The notes under the pieces are model-generated. The model had not been told where the DNA came from. It searched no databases and saw only the letters and a program-made list of their open reading frames with translations. A stretch of 64,000 nt of DNA, from assembly GCA_024803745.1 (NCBI GenBank), contig JANJXV010000100.1:2976001-3040000 (forward strand), read 5' to 3'. The translations under genes and the position numbers were made by a program. Source of the DNA: Megascapheus bottae (lineage: Eukaryota; Chordata; Mammalia; Rodentia; Geomyidae). This document shows positions 23,390 to 33,947 of the stretch, one piece after another. How positions within the stretch are numbered: position 1 is the stretch's first letter; the number at the start of each line of letters is the position of its first letter.

Positions 23390-24240
23390 AACGCAGAGTA
23401 CTAACCACTATACGATCAGGCCCATGCTTTCTGGAGTGCAGTGATGATTCTCTGTCTCCATCAGTCACCAGCTCCATTTGTGGGTTTTTCATCCGGAGTT
23501 CAGGATAAGCTCTTCCACGATGACCCAAACCTAAGAATGGAAATAGGTACAGAGTGGACAGAGTGGACTCTGCAAGTGGAAGTGTCACTCAATTTCCATG
23601 AGGATGTAATGGAAGAACCTGTAGAACTGGAGTTTGGACTGAACTCTGAGGAGGTGTAGGGTCTTTCTAATGAGTGCTTATTCCCGAGTCCTTTCAGAGG
23701 ACAGACATTACCTGGCTGACACCACCCATAAAGGGCATTTTGCAAAGCTCTGTAGAAGTAAGGGCCAACCAATATCTAGACCAAATGGGATTCCTACTCA
23801 CAGGCTCTGAGGCACCCACACCAGGAGTTCGACTTTTTCTTGGTCTTACTGGTCGCACATTCCTCCAGCTGGTCAAAAAGTATGTGTTTAGAAGAGCAGG
23901 TCCAAAGCCGGCATGTGGAGCCTCATATAGAGCTTGAGTTGTGTCAGGGTGTGGCAGTTCTTGAACTCGTAGAAATCAGGGTAGAAGTCCATTCACATCG
24001 TATAGGTGGAACACATGATGCTGTGGGCACATTCGGTACAAGGAAAGTGAGAGCCTTCTCTCTCCATCCTGAGCCTTCTACCAAAGCCCCATTCTTGCAG
24101 GACTCTAATGCTGTGGCTGTCCTGCAGAGATGTGCACTTATGTGCTGGGAGGGGGGTAAGAGACACTCGAGAACAGGATGACTTTTACACCCCACTTCCA
24201 GAAGCTTCTGAGAGAGGCCTCTATGCATCTGTCCAAAGTA
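23390..24240. other. Unidentified single-copy block with open frames
   Basis: GC-richer than its neighbours, with several overlapping open frames of 60-113 codons on both strands (for example plus 23,674-23,937 and minus 23,944-24,228). None has a recognised domain, start context or splice pattern, and no frame spans the block. A decayed processed pseudogene is possible: the region ends in an A-rich, AAATAAA-containing stretch at 24,240-24,305, followed by a SINE. I cannot name a parent gene. Confidence 0.3.
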
Positions 24241-24309
24241 AACGCACCTTAAATTAACTAAGTAAATGCTATAAATAAATCAATAAGTGAATGCTCCAAA
24301 TAAAGAACT

Positions 24310-24545
24310 AAATGCTCATTCCTCTAATCTTAGCCACCCAGCAGGCTGAGCTCTGAAGATCACAGTCGAAAGCCAGTCTAGTCAGTAAAAGTCTAAAGGC
24401 ACTTGTCTTCAATTACATAGCAAAAAGCCAGAACTTGACCTATGACTCAAATGGTACAGTGATAATTTTTGAACACCAAAGGGATGGCATTTATACCTGG
24501 GTTCAGGTTCAAGTGGCAGCACTGGACCACACACCAAAATGTAAA
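24310..24545 (+). mobile_element. B1-like composite SINE, sense
   Basis: Contains 'aatcttagccacccagcagg', 'tgaagatcacagtcgaaagc' and 'aaaaagccagaacttgacct'. Well diverged. Confidence 0.65.
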
Positions 24546-25292
24546 TGCTTTCAGGTTCTAACAGGCTAAGCTATCACAATTCCTCCCTGATGGCTCAAAA
24601 GTGATTCAGCCCCCAGCTTTTCCTCTGACTCCAGTATTTCACAGGCCTCCGCCATTAGTATTGACACCTCATTTCTTACTGGGAAATGGGATTTCCTAGG
24701 ATGTCACCTAGGTGAGGGCTGCAGTTGGGAGCCACTTACTCATGCCTGAAATCCAACTTCTCAGTAAGCACACTGTTGAGACTCCAGTAGCTTGTGAGGG
24801 AAATGAAATGGCATGGTGTCCCAGTCATAATAAAGTAGTTTGTGCACTTGTATCATGCTTAGCTCCCCTGTGAACACCGCAGTGAACCAAACAGGCTCAG
24901 AGAGGAGCAAAGTATTCCAAGACTTGGCCAGGAGGGGTGAGCAAACCTGGGTTTGGAGAGGGAACACTCACTTTTTCAAGAGAATTTCCAGCAACTACTA
25001 CATTGTCCTCCACTATTTGAAATTGTGCAGGAAGTTTCCCACATAAAAGAGATCACCTTTCTGGTAGGCAGGGATCAGCTTTGTCAGCAGCATCTCCAAC
25101 AGGCCTTCCTCCAGGATTCATAGGTTACAAGGCTCACTCAGAGTCTGAGCTGAATTACCATCACACTATGTTGGCAAAACAGTGGATATTTCAAACGTAG
25201 GAATGGGACCACACTTCACACTGAGGAATTGGAATAGAGTAGATTGGAAATGACACACTCTAATCTCAGTATAGTCACTTGAAAGCACACAA
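24546..25292. other. No recognisable gene
   Basis: Single-copy sequence up to the R boundary. Short open frames on both strands, none recognised. It supplies the uninterrupted flank of R: 'cacacaagaaggttgtagtg' crosses the site where array units switch into an L1 poly-A. Confidence 0.45.
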
Positions 25293-25359
25293 GAAGGTTG
25301 TAGTGTGTGGGCAGGATGATGGGTTCAAATAGGTTTCCTCTCAATATACCTCATCTGAG

Positions 25360-25737
25360 TTGCCCTGGAGTTTCCTGGCTTTCTTCCTAGAGAAATGCCT
25401 GATATACTGGAATTTTGGCTTGGCACTTATCCAGCATCTACTTTTTCAAGTGAGACATCCATATCTCTCATGCCTGAGATGCGAGCCTCCTGAACTTTGG
25501 CAACAGCACAGCAACATCTTTCTGGTTCCTGAGCCACAGGCCAAGGGAGCTGGCTTGAGCTGGTTGTCACAAACAGTGGCTTGGTTACCAGGGTTCCATA
25601 TTCTGTTCCATTGTGAGGGACGTAGGGTCACCTTTCAAGGCCCAATGACCAAAGCTCCTTGCTCACAGAAGACCTCCCCAAAGACATATTGGAGGCTGAA
25701 TCTCCCTTCCCACCTCTCATATGGATGTAGTAAATAG
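25360..25737 (+). other. Open frame in R, function unknown
   Basis: 125 codons, starting MPWSFLAFFLEKCLIYWNF and including GRRVTFQGPMTKAPCSQKTS. The matching strand of the array R units keeps parts of the same reading (GPMTKDPCSQKTSPKTYWRL) but split by stops or frame changes. There is no recognised domain and no signal of a transcript. I list it because it is the longest uninterrupted version of a sequence present five times, not because I think it is a gene. Confidence 0.25.
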
Positions 25738-25914
25738 CACACCTTTTTGTTCAAATCCCAAGTAATTAACTAGGCATAAGTGCTAGCCTGGTCTCAGGCT
25801 CAAGGAGCCTTTCTTAGGTAAGATCCAAACTTAACTGTCACTATTCCCCTTACCCTTCAGAAGACATTTTGCTTCACAGTGCCTTCTCAGCTTGCATTTT
25901 GCCTCTTGCACATT

Positions 25915-26110
25915 TTATTTTGCTAGTCCTGGGACTTGACCTCAGAGCCTGACCATTGTTCTTAGGCTTTCTTTAGGCTATATCTGTCCCACCAAGCCAC
26001 AGCACCACTTCCAGAGTTTCCTATGTATATGGTACTGCAGAATCAAACCGGAGTCTTTTTGTGTGGTAGCCAAGCACTCTACAAATAGATGAAACACCCA
26101 GGCCATCTTG
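25915..26110 (-). mobile_element. ID-like dimeric SINE inside R, antisense
   Basis: Antisense equivalent of 11,885-12,090: 'gctagtcctgggacttgacc' to 'gtggtagccaagcactctac'. Confidence 0.8.
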
Positions 26111-26339
26111 CACATATTTTTCACTTCAATCTACTAGGACGTTGTTAGGTTTCTGTATCCTAATCTATTTTTCTTCCTGATGAATATCTGTGCTGTCATC
26201 TGTAAAAATGCAAGTGGGAAAATCACAGAAGCATTGGTGACATTTAAAATGTCTTACAGATATAAATAAGTGTTCAATCTTTGTAAGAGAAAGGATATTT
26301 TGATATGATGATGACTATTTGTAAATACTTTATCAGGGT

Positions 26340-26548
26340 TTAGAGTTTGGCCCAGTGGTAGAGTGCTTGCCTAGCACCATGAAGATCTACGTTTGAGTCC
26401 TTAATATCACACAGATATAAAAATCCATATGGCAATGTGGCTCAAGTGGCAGAGGGCTAGACTTGGGAAAAGCCAAGAGCAGTGCTCAGGCCCTGAGTTC
26501 AAGCCCCAGGAATAGCAGAAAACACAAAAGAAAAGAAAAGAAAAGAAA
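26340..26548 (+). mobile_element. ID-like dimeric SINE
   Basis: Same insertion as 126-336, with one base lost in 'cctagcaccatgaagatcta'. Confidence 0.85.
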
Positions 26549-26909
26549 TGTGCTTTTTACAAGTTATTCACTCACAGCATTTGCCTCTGAATTCTTCGCT
26601 TCTGCATCTTGTGACTTATCCCTTTCCCTCAATGTAGACAAGAAAAACAGATTTTATTACTTGCTATCCTGTTGTCCAATCTTTGGATATTAATTCAAAA
26701 TTCAATATTGCCTGAGATATTGTGTGTGTGCATGTGTGTGTGTATCTGCCAATGCGTGCATGAACACTTGAGTACAGGGTTTAGGGCTTACTCATAGGGC
26801 CTGTGTGATAACCCTCAGCATCTTTTCCTCAAAGGTATTGGTCTTTCACTTCTAGCTTATTATAGCTAATTGGAGTTGAGAGATTCACTCAATTTCTTGC
26901 CCTGTGCAT

Positions 26910-27172
26910 TGGAACCCAGTGCTGGGTTCTCATATTGTTAATTGTAGCTATAGAGAAGGCTGAGGTCTGGGGATCCTCGTTAGAATCCAGCCCCTGAGAG
27001 AAAGTCACTGATAGAAATCTTTATCTTCAGTTAAGCACGAATAAATAAGGCAAAAGTGGAATTGTGGCTCAGTTCCTCTTGTACCAGCCATGAGAAAATT
27101 AGTAATTGACAGCACCTGGTCCCTGAGAGAAATCCTTAGCACTGTTTCAAAAAAAGAAAGAAAATAATGAAC
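26910..27172 (+). mobile_element. Diverged B1-like composite SINE
   Basis: Orthologue of 700-962 within the duplication. Confidence 0.5.
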
Positions 27173-27601
27173 AAAATTAAAACTTGCTGAGGAATCCATA
27201 AGAATAAACGTGCCTGTGAATAATCTTGTCATTTCAGATTCCCTCAAGAGCTTATGTCTCTCTATATTTTATCAAGTTTTTTTTAAAGATATTTACATAT
27301 TTTCTATCTTTCTTAAACAGAGATAGCCATCCACAAAACACAAACACAAACTCTCACACAGTATACCACCCACCCATAAGTGTCTGGCTATGTATATATA
27401 TATAGTCATATGTATTGATCTGTCTCTCTATTCTAATATATAAATGCATAAACTTATGTATTTAGACAAACAGGAAACATACATAGATAGGTCTCAGGCA
27501 TTTCCAGATTTTGTGCAAGTCTTCTGAGTGCAACTTACCATTGTATTGTTTGTTAAGATAGAGTCCCTCTAACTTTTGGCCAGCTTCTTGTCCTTTGATA
27601 C

Positions 27602-27790
27602 TTTTTTCTGCCAGTCCTGGGTTTTGAACGCTAGGACTGGATGCTGTCACTGAGCTTGAGCTTCTTGCATTCAGTAGTTTATTGCAGATAAGAGTCTCAT
27701 GGAGTTTCTGTCCTGGGCTGGCTTTGAATTGTGATCCTCAGATCTCAAACTGCTGAGTAGCTTGGATGACAGTCTTGAGCTACCAGTACC
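27602..27790 (-). mobile_element. B1-like composite SINE, antisense
   Basis: Orthologue of 1,388-1,580. Confidence 0.7.
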
Positions 27791-28449
27791 TGGTTCCTTT
27801 GCCTCTTTTACCCTTTTTTGGCCCCACCACAGCCATGGTATCTACCTTCCTATGTTCTCTCCACCTGCCCCCAGACAGGGGTCTGACAGATGCTTTCCAC
27901 CCACTTATTCATGTCCTCCTCTGTATTGGCTGACAGCTAAGACATGCACTCACTCGTCTGGATGCCAAACACAAAGCCATGTGATTGTTTTTCAGTCTGG
28001 AACATCCTATCAGATTTATAGCACCACAGAGGGTCAGGTTGATGCTCCTCCAGGGCTTCTTAAATTGGTCTCATATTAATCCACAACACGTTTGTCATCA
28101 CTTGTCCAGCTAATTCATGGCCTAAACCAGCATTCCCTACAAACTTAGATCCCAATACCATGAGGACACTCAAGGGTGCATTAGGAGTGTGACCTGCAGG
28201 TGGATGTGAGTCTGTCTAACTTGGAGGGGATTTCTCCACCACAGGAAATGTAATACAAATTTAGAATCTGCTTTCATGAGGTGACAATCTCTGGCAGATG
28301 TTCTTATCAAATGTGGCACTGCCTACTTCCAGCTTAAAACATGGGTTGATGACCCATCATATCAGAGAATGTATTCACCCAGGCCCAACACATAGGCTGG
28401 GACCCTGAACTTTCAGGTAGCATTTGGCTTTCAAGGTCATGAGATCTTA

Positions 28450-29460
28450 GTCTACAAATGATGAGCCCCCTCCCGTGAGGCATAGCAAATGGAGCCAAAG
28501 TGCAACTCAGTTTAGCACCAGATCAAGCTTCCCTTCTTCAGTAGGGTATGGTTTGAAAACTGTGCATAGCTTCTGTTTGAAGCCAGTCCAGAAAGGAAAG
28601 TCCATGAAACTGTCATGTCCAGTTAACTGCCAAGAAAAAGCCAAAGATAGAGATGAAGCTCAAGAGAGGTAGAGAGCCATCTGAAAAGAATGGTTACACC
28701 CTGCAACATCCTCATTATCTGATCTTGAAACCATCTCTGCGTGCATCCCAGCATGCAGCCAGCATCTGGGGGTGACAGTGACCCCTGCGCCCATTGGCAA
28801 TCTGCACTGTCTCTGACATCTGTAATGTGAACCTCATTCTGTTGGGTTTGTGAAGTGGTATCAACCCTGCAGAAGGAACCAACTGTGTCCTAAGTCCCAC
28901 TGTCCCCTGGGGCCCCTAGCATTCCCCCATCTGCACCCCTCCTGTGGCTTCTGATCCTAGGGAGCCCTCCTGCCCTGTCCAACACTCACATGAAGTGCAT
29001 ATTTCTTCTCCTGGGGCAACTTCTCCTCAGAGAGTACATGACATGCCCACTCTCCAGGCACGGGGAGATCCTGCCAAAGTAGCAAATCAGTGATAAGGAC
29101 ATAAAGTGATGAATAGAATTTTAGATCCTGATGGTAGACAGTCTGCAAAATCCAAGGGAGAATGGAATTGGAGGGGACCAGGGATCAGGATGTGGGCATG
29201 GAGCTTCCCTGCCATCGAGGTGGGGGAAGTCACAGGCTGGGGGATGCACAGGATGATCCATGGGCCCTGTGCAGCTACTGGGTCACCCCCTTCTGCATCT
29301 CAGCCTTTGGCTTTGAGCTCTGTGATCGTCAAGATGTGCACAGTCTGTACTCTGGCTGGCAGAAGACAGGACCCTGGGAAGACAATTGTAGACCCTTTGT
29401 GAGTGTAGGAAGGGGTAGGCTGGACACCCAGTCCAAGAGGAGCTAAAACTGGAGTCGAGG
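28450..29460 (-). other. Exon-like unrecognised block, copy B
   Basis: Orthologue of 2,240-3,250. The stretch coding DLPVPGEWACHVLS and its flanking splice-like signals are retained. There is one V-to-E change just after it, and no clear enrichment of silent changes can be judged by eye. Confidence 0.25.
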
Positions 29461-29579
29461 GGTGTGCAAGGAGTGGGTGTGAGGGTTGTGGGCAGTCACA
29501 GTCACAGCAGAGGTGGCTCTGTCTGTGGGGTGAGTGCCTCCCTGCAGGCACAGCACTGGAGATATCAGAGATCCACATG

Positions 29580-29700
29580 AAAAGGAAAAGCTGGAAATGG
29601 CACTATGGTTCAAAGGGTAGAGCATCAACCTTGAGCAAAAGAGCTCAGGGACAGTACCCAGGACCTGAGTTCAAGCCTCCTGACTGTAAAAGAAAAAGAA
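29580..29700 (+). mobile_element. SINE second-module, sense
   Basis: Reads 'gctggaaatggcactatggt', 'gagcaaaagagctcagggac' and 'gacctgagttcaagcctcct', ending in an A-rich tail. Confidence 0.8.
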
Positions 29701-29768
29701 CCAGGACTATGAGAGGGAACCTGGTACTCTCTTGGTCTAATCAGACACAAGAAGAGGCCGGGATAGGC

Positions 29769-30002
29769 TGTGGAAAAACACAGAGAATATCTTCCCCCAG
29801 CTCATCCTGACCTGCATGCAGGGACAGCCATGTAACTAGGGCTACGGTGAGATCATCTTCACCCCTGTGCTGCCATCTGAATTGTAGGCCTCTATCCTGG
29901 CATGGGGTGTCCTGATGGCTGAGCAGGTGCCCTAACCCTAGATGGAGAGCAGCCACTGACTGTGGTAGCTAAGGAGAGATCTGTTCCATAGCTATCAGGC
30001 CA
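29769..30002 (+). repeat. Source segment of the 41,427 patch
   Basis: Nearly identical to 41,427-41,660, from 'ctgtggaaaaacacagagaa' to 'agctatcaggcca'. No function recognised. Confidence 0.93.
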
Positions 30003-30935
30003 CCCAGCATGGGAGCCAGACCCACCCCTCACCCAGGTAGAGGCCAATGGTTCTCCAGGTGCTACTAACATTGCCCCACCCCTAGCTCTGGGTACATGTG
30101 ACATTCCCTCCACAAGGAGCAGGACAAAGTGAGGGATCAGGAAGATGCCTATGGACTTCAGATGATGGCCAGGCTGGCACTACAGATGGCCTCACTCTGT
30201 CACCACCTTCCCCTGCCTCCATCTTTCCTCCATCATGCCTCTCTACCTCCCACCCATTAACCTTGGAAACCAATGAACTGGGCTCTCATCATTCCTCTCA
30301 TCTCTTCACCCACCTTGCCATGTGTCCATCCATCTGTCACTTCCACCCCACACACATGCCACCACCAGCCACCCTGTAGCTTATGAGGATCCCAGAGGAA
30401 GCTCTTGGTGAAGGGCTTGTGACCTCAAAACAGTTACTATCACCCGCTCCGGCCTGATCCCCCACAGAAGAAGAACAGCCAAGCAGGCACACACTGCAGC
30501 AGAGTTGCTCTGCTGCCACCCTGATTTCTTCATGGCCAGGACTTGGCTCTCCTCAGCCTCTCAGCTCAGTAACCAGAACATTGTGCTTTCACAGAGCCAT
30601 GGCTTCCAGTCTCCATGGACACAATGACATCAAGGTGATGCCAACTTCCCCATCTCTATATACTTCTAACTATGGGATGGGAGCTGAGCTTCTCTTCTGT
30701 GACTCCATCCGCTAAGAGGCTCATGCAGATTTCTATGCTTTGCTCATCATGGTGACTCTTTGGTTAACAAGTCACTTCTGGACTTCCAGTTCACCACATA
30801 TAGTACCCATACTCCAACACTTTTCTTAGAAGGACTGATGACTTTTAAATATTCTCTAGTTTTAAATTTCTAGTTCCTTCTCTCTTTCATTTATATATTT
30901 CCCTTCCTCACATACTTCCCTTTTTTACCTTCCTT
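30003..30935. other. Single-copy, C-rich, no gene recognised
   Basis: C/T-rich on the plus strand ('ccaccttcccctgcctccat'), with short open frames on both strands and no recognised domain. It could be a former untranslated region or intron. Confidence 0.4.
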
Positions 30936-30939
30936 CTTT

Positions 30940-31165
30940 CATTACTGGCCTTGAACTCAAGACCTGGAGCTTTTTCTTAGCTTTTCTTTGCTCAAGGTAG
31001 CACTCTAGCTCTTGAGCCACAGCTCTACTTCAATCTTTGTTCTTGCTCTAAACTGGGAGTAAGAGTCTCATGCATTTTTCCCTTTGCTGGGTTGGTTTTA
31101 AACCACAATACTAAGATCAGGATCCTGACTATGCCTCGGATTACAGGTATTATCTAATCAAAACA
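30940..31165 (-). mobile_element. B1-like composite SINE, antisense, old
   Basis: Landmarks: 'ggccttgaactcaagacctg', 'actctagctcttgagccaca', 'gggagtaagagtctcatgca', 'ggattacaggtatt'. Confidence 0.75.
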
Positions 31166-31718
31166 AATTCCTGATTTCTTTTTTAGACATAATTAGTTCT
31201 TTCAGGTGAGCCACCAGCCAATCATGCAAGAGCATTGCAGGATCCCAGCATTCATCTTGTCTCCAGTCTTATTCCATCCATCTCACAATGGCCATCTAAA
31301 ACACCCTGCTGCATGCCTGAAGTCGCAAGGAACGTTCTCAACGCCATGAGAAGCCCCCTTAAGCTCTGCCTCAGATATGCCCAGAACCCATCCCACTTCC
31401 ACATGAGCATTTGTTTAGGAGAAATTTCCTGAGTACATCATCATCTTTTCCTCACCATTCAAATTTCATCTTTGGAGTCATTTCTCCCAGACAAAGAGGA
31501 ACATGATCCATGGTTTGATAGCAGCTCCAGCTTCATAGTCCCAGCCACCAACACCCCCCCATTACCCTGCCAGACACCTGAATTCAAGAACAATGTTTTC
31601 ACTACCCCTGACTCTTATCAAATGTTTTAACTTATACAGTGCATTAAAATAATTTTACTAAATGGAATAAACACATGGCATCAAGCTTCAGAATCTTTGC
31701 ACCTGAACTTTTAGAGAA
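31166..31718. other. No recognisable feature
   Basis: Single-copy sequence with an open frame of 65 codons at 31,235-31,432 that shows no recognisable domain. Confidence 0.4.
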
Positions 31719-32707
31719 TAACAGACACACCAGCATTTCTGTAGCCAACAGATATCTTAGCTTTGAGATTTCAGCATTCCTGGTATCCAAGTTTGGGTGT
31801 GCTAACACTGCCCTTAATGGGGCACTTCAATCACACAATCCCACAACAATCAATGTCATTTGACATTCACTGGTAGGTGGTGCTAGGAAAAAGCCTGATG
31901 TGCCAACTCCATGCTGGCTTGACCTATGCCATCTTCAAACCTGGAGCAAGTGGGGCTCCTCTCTCCATGACACCTTTTGTGTACTACCCCAGGAGGACCT
32001 TTACCTTGAGACAAAATTATGAAGACTATCTCTACCAGCAAAGATTCCAGTGAGATGTGCCTACATGGATAAAGCGAAAATCTCACTAAAGTGAGGTTGT
32101 TGGCAGTGCTGGAGCCTGAACTCAGGGCCTGGGCACTAAGCATTTGTACTCAAGACTAGCCCTTTACCACTTGAGCCCAAACTCCATTCCCAGCTGTTTT
32201 TATTTTTCGTAGTAAGAATCTATCAGACTTTTCTGTTCTAGGTGACTTGGAACTTCCATACTCAGATCTCAGCCTCCTGACCAGCCTGGATTAAAAGTGT
32301 GGATCAGCCATGCCCCACACCTGAGGACTTCTGCCAGCATATATTTTCCCAAAAATTGGAAGAGGAAGATGAGGGTGGGTTGGGCTCATCCTGCCCTGCA
32401 TATGAAGGAGAGCATCAGCGCCTGAACTTCATTCCCTGTTGTAGGCTGCTGGAGGAAAAGGAAGCAAATAGGCACAGGCTGGCAGCAGATGCACAGAATA
32501 ACTTGTGACCAAGACTCCCAGAGCAGACCTCAGAATCGATGACAGAGTTGGATCTACCCAGTAACAGAGGCAGTGGTGACACCTGAAACTGTGCGTTTGA
32601 GCCTTTGCTGCTAGTAAACAGGGCCACCTATGTCTCAATGAGAAAGGTGAGATTATGGTGGAGAAGGTGAGATTAAACATTATGTATCATGCAAGAAGAC
32701 AGACTAT
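31719..32707 (+). repeat. Source segment of the 40,418 patch
   Basis: Nearly identical to 40,418-41,401, from 'accagcatttctgtagccaa' to 'gacagactataaggg'. It contains a SINE at 32,100-32,297 and otherwise unrecognised sequence. Confidence 0.93.
32100..32297 (-). mobile_element. B1-like composite SINE, antisense
   Basis: Reads 'gtgctggagcctgaactcag', 'tagccctttaccacttgagc', and 'actcagatctcagcctcctg'. Confidence 0.8.
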
Positions 32708-33186
32708 AAGGGCTCTTTTATTATTCCATGTGAAATTTTGGATTTCCTCTTCTGTTTCTTTAAAGAATGACATTGGGATATTGATGAATATTGCACTGAA
32801 TTTGTAGATAGTCCTTATCAAGATTGCCATTTTTACAATATTACTTCTTCAAAAGCAGGAGCATAGGTTTTTGCATTTCCTCAGTTCTGCGTTAATTTCC
32901 TTCTCCAGGGTTTATAGTTCCATCAAAAAGGTGCTTTACATTCTAAGTTAATTCCTAGGTATTTTATTTTCTTAGATAGCAAAATGAGTTGCTATCCTGA
33001 TTCTTGCCTCATTCCTCTCATTTGTTGGCATATAGGAAGGCAGTTGACATTGAGGGTTAATTTTGTACCCTGCTACCTTACCAAAGTTTTATATCAGCTC
33101 AAGCAGCTTCGGAGTAGAGTCTATAGGGTTCTTTAAATACAGAATCATGTCATCTGTAAGGAGAGAAAGTTTCAGTTCCACTTTCC
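32708..33186 (-). mobile_element. L1 ORF2 fragment, minus strand, diverged
   Basis: Corresponds to ORF2 downstream of the RT active site: matches to 'tcttttattattccatatga', 'gaatgacattgggatgttga' and the FADD region near 33,140-33,160 ('aatcatgtcatctgtaagga', where the Ala-Asp-Asp bases are damaged). More diverged than the array L1s. Confidence 0.85.
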
Positions 33187-33194
33187 CTTTTCCT

Positions 33195-33590
33195 CCTCAC
33201 TCCAGTTAGAATGGCCAAGATCCAGAAATCTAATAACGTATGCTGGAGGGGATGTGGCCAGGAGGGATCACTACTACACTGCTGGTGGGATTGCAAACTC
33301 GTTCAACCACTATGGAAAGCACTATGGCAGTATCCCAAAAAGACTAAACATAGAGCTCCCCTGTGATCCAGCAATTTCACTACTTGCCAATCGTCCAGAT
33401 AGGACATACTAAATTCACTAGAACAATAACATTTATCACAGCACTATTTACTATAGCAAAGGTATGGAACCAACCCAGATGCCTGTCAGTTGATGAGTAG
33501 ATCAAATATGGTATTTTTACACAATGGAATTCTGTGCTTCTGTCAGAAAGAATGAAATAGACGAATTTGTAAGGAAATAGAAAGATTGTA
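33195..33590 (+). mobile_element. L1 ORF2 C-terminal fragment, plus strand
   Basis: Plus-strand L1: 'ctccagttagaatggccaag', then the HCWW-type Cys region near 33,275 ('actgctggtgggattgcaaa') and 'acacaatggaattctgtgct' near 33,520. Opposed to the neighbouring 32,708-33,186 piece, so the element is internally inverted. The 3'UTR is missing. Confidence 0.87.
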
Positions 33591-33599
33591 AAGTTTAGA

Positions 33600-33743
33600 A
33601 ATTAGTTTCTGTCTCCTTCTCTCTCTCCTTCTCTATCTCTGTAAAATTTAGAAGTTCTTGTTCCTCTCTCTCTCTCTCTCCCTCCCTCCCTCCCTCCCTC
33701 CCTCCCTCCCTCTCTCTCTCTCTCCCCCTCTCTCTCTCTCTCA

Positions 33744-33773
<30 letters not shown>
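33600..33773. repeat. CT/CCCT microsatellite at duplication breakpoint, copy B
   Basis: Interrupted CT runs with a central CCCT block. It is the counterpart of the purer CT tract at 3,303-3,400. Confidence 0.93.
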
Positions 33774-33775
<2 letters not shown>

Positions 33776-33946
33776 CTTAGGCTTGACCTCAGGGCCTGAG
33801 CTACTTTAGCTCAAGGTTAGCACTCTACCATTTGAACCACAGTGCTGCTTCTGGCTTGCTCTTTTCACGTAGTATTGAGGAATCTAACCCAGGCCTTCAT
33901 CCTTGATAGGTTAGCACTCTACCACTAAGCCACACAGGCAGCTTTT
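33774..33946 (-). mobile_element. ID-like dimeric SINE, antisense
   Basis: Orthologue of 3,402-3,574. Confidence 0.85.
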
Positions 33947-33947
33947 A

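Larger units (their letters stand above)
25293..26651 (+). repeat. R unit, plus orientation, left end of copy B
   Basis: Reverse complement of the array R units, with the same internal order: unidentified segment (25,293-25,830), SINE (25,915-26,110), spacer, SINE (26,340-26,548). It is the only copy in the window with uninterrupted sequence on both sides, so it probably represents the ancestral arrangement. It is more diverged from the array R units than they are from one another. Confidence 0.9.
26214..29514 (+). repeat. Segmental duplication copy B, left block
   Basis: Collinear with 1-3,302. After 'gcagaggtg' at 29,514 it continues into 'gctctgtctgtggggtgagt', unlike copy A. Confidence 0.93.
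29515..33600. other. 4.1 kb block present only in copy B
   Basis: Absent between the equivalent points 3,302 and about 3,303 of copy A. It contains a SINE (29,580-29,700), a segment later copied to 41,427-41,660, single-copy sequence, two more SINEs, a segment copied to 40,418-41,401, and two opposed L1 fragments. Its left edge runs smoothly from the shared sequence. Deletion from copy A at the CT tract is therefore as likely as insertion into B. Confidence 0.85.

Noticed and set aside
25293..26651. R as a new transposon family
   Set aside because: No terminal repeats or poly-A of its own, and an uninterrupted version lies in local sequence. Its copies are explained by segmental duplication with L1.
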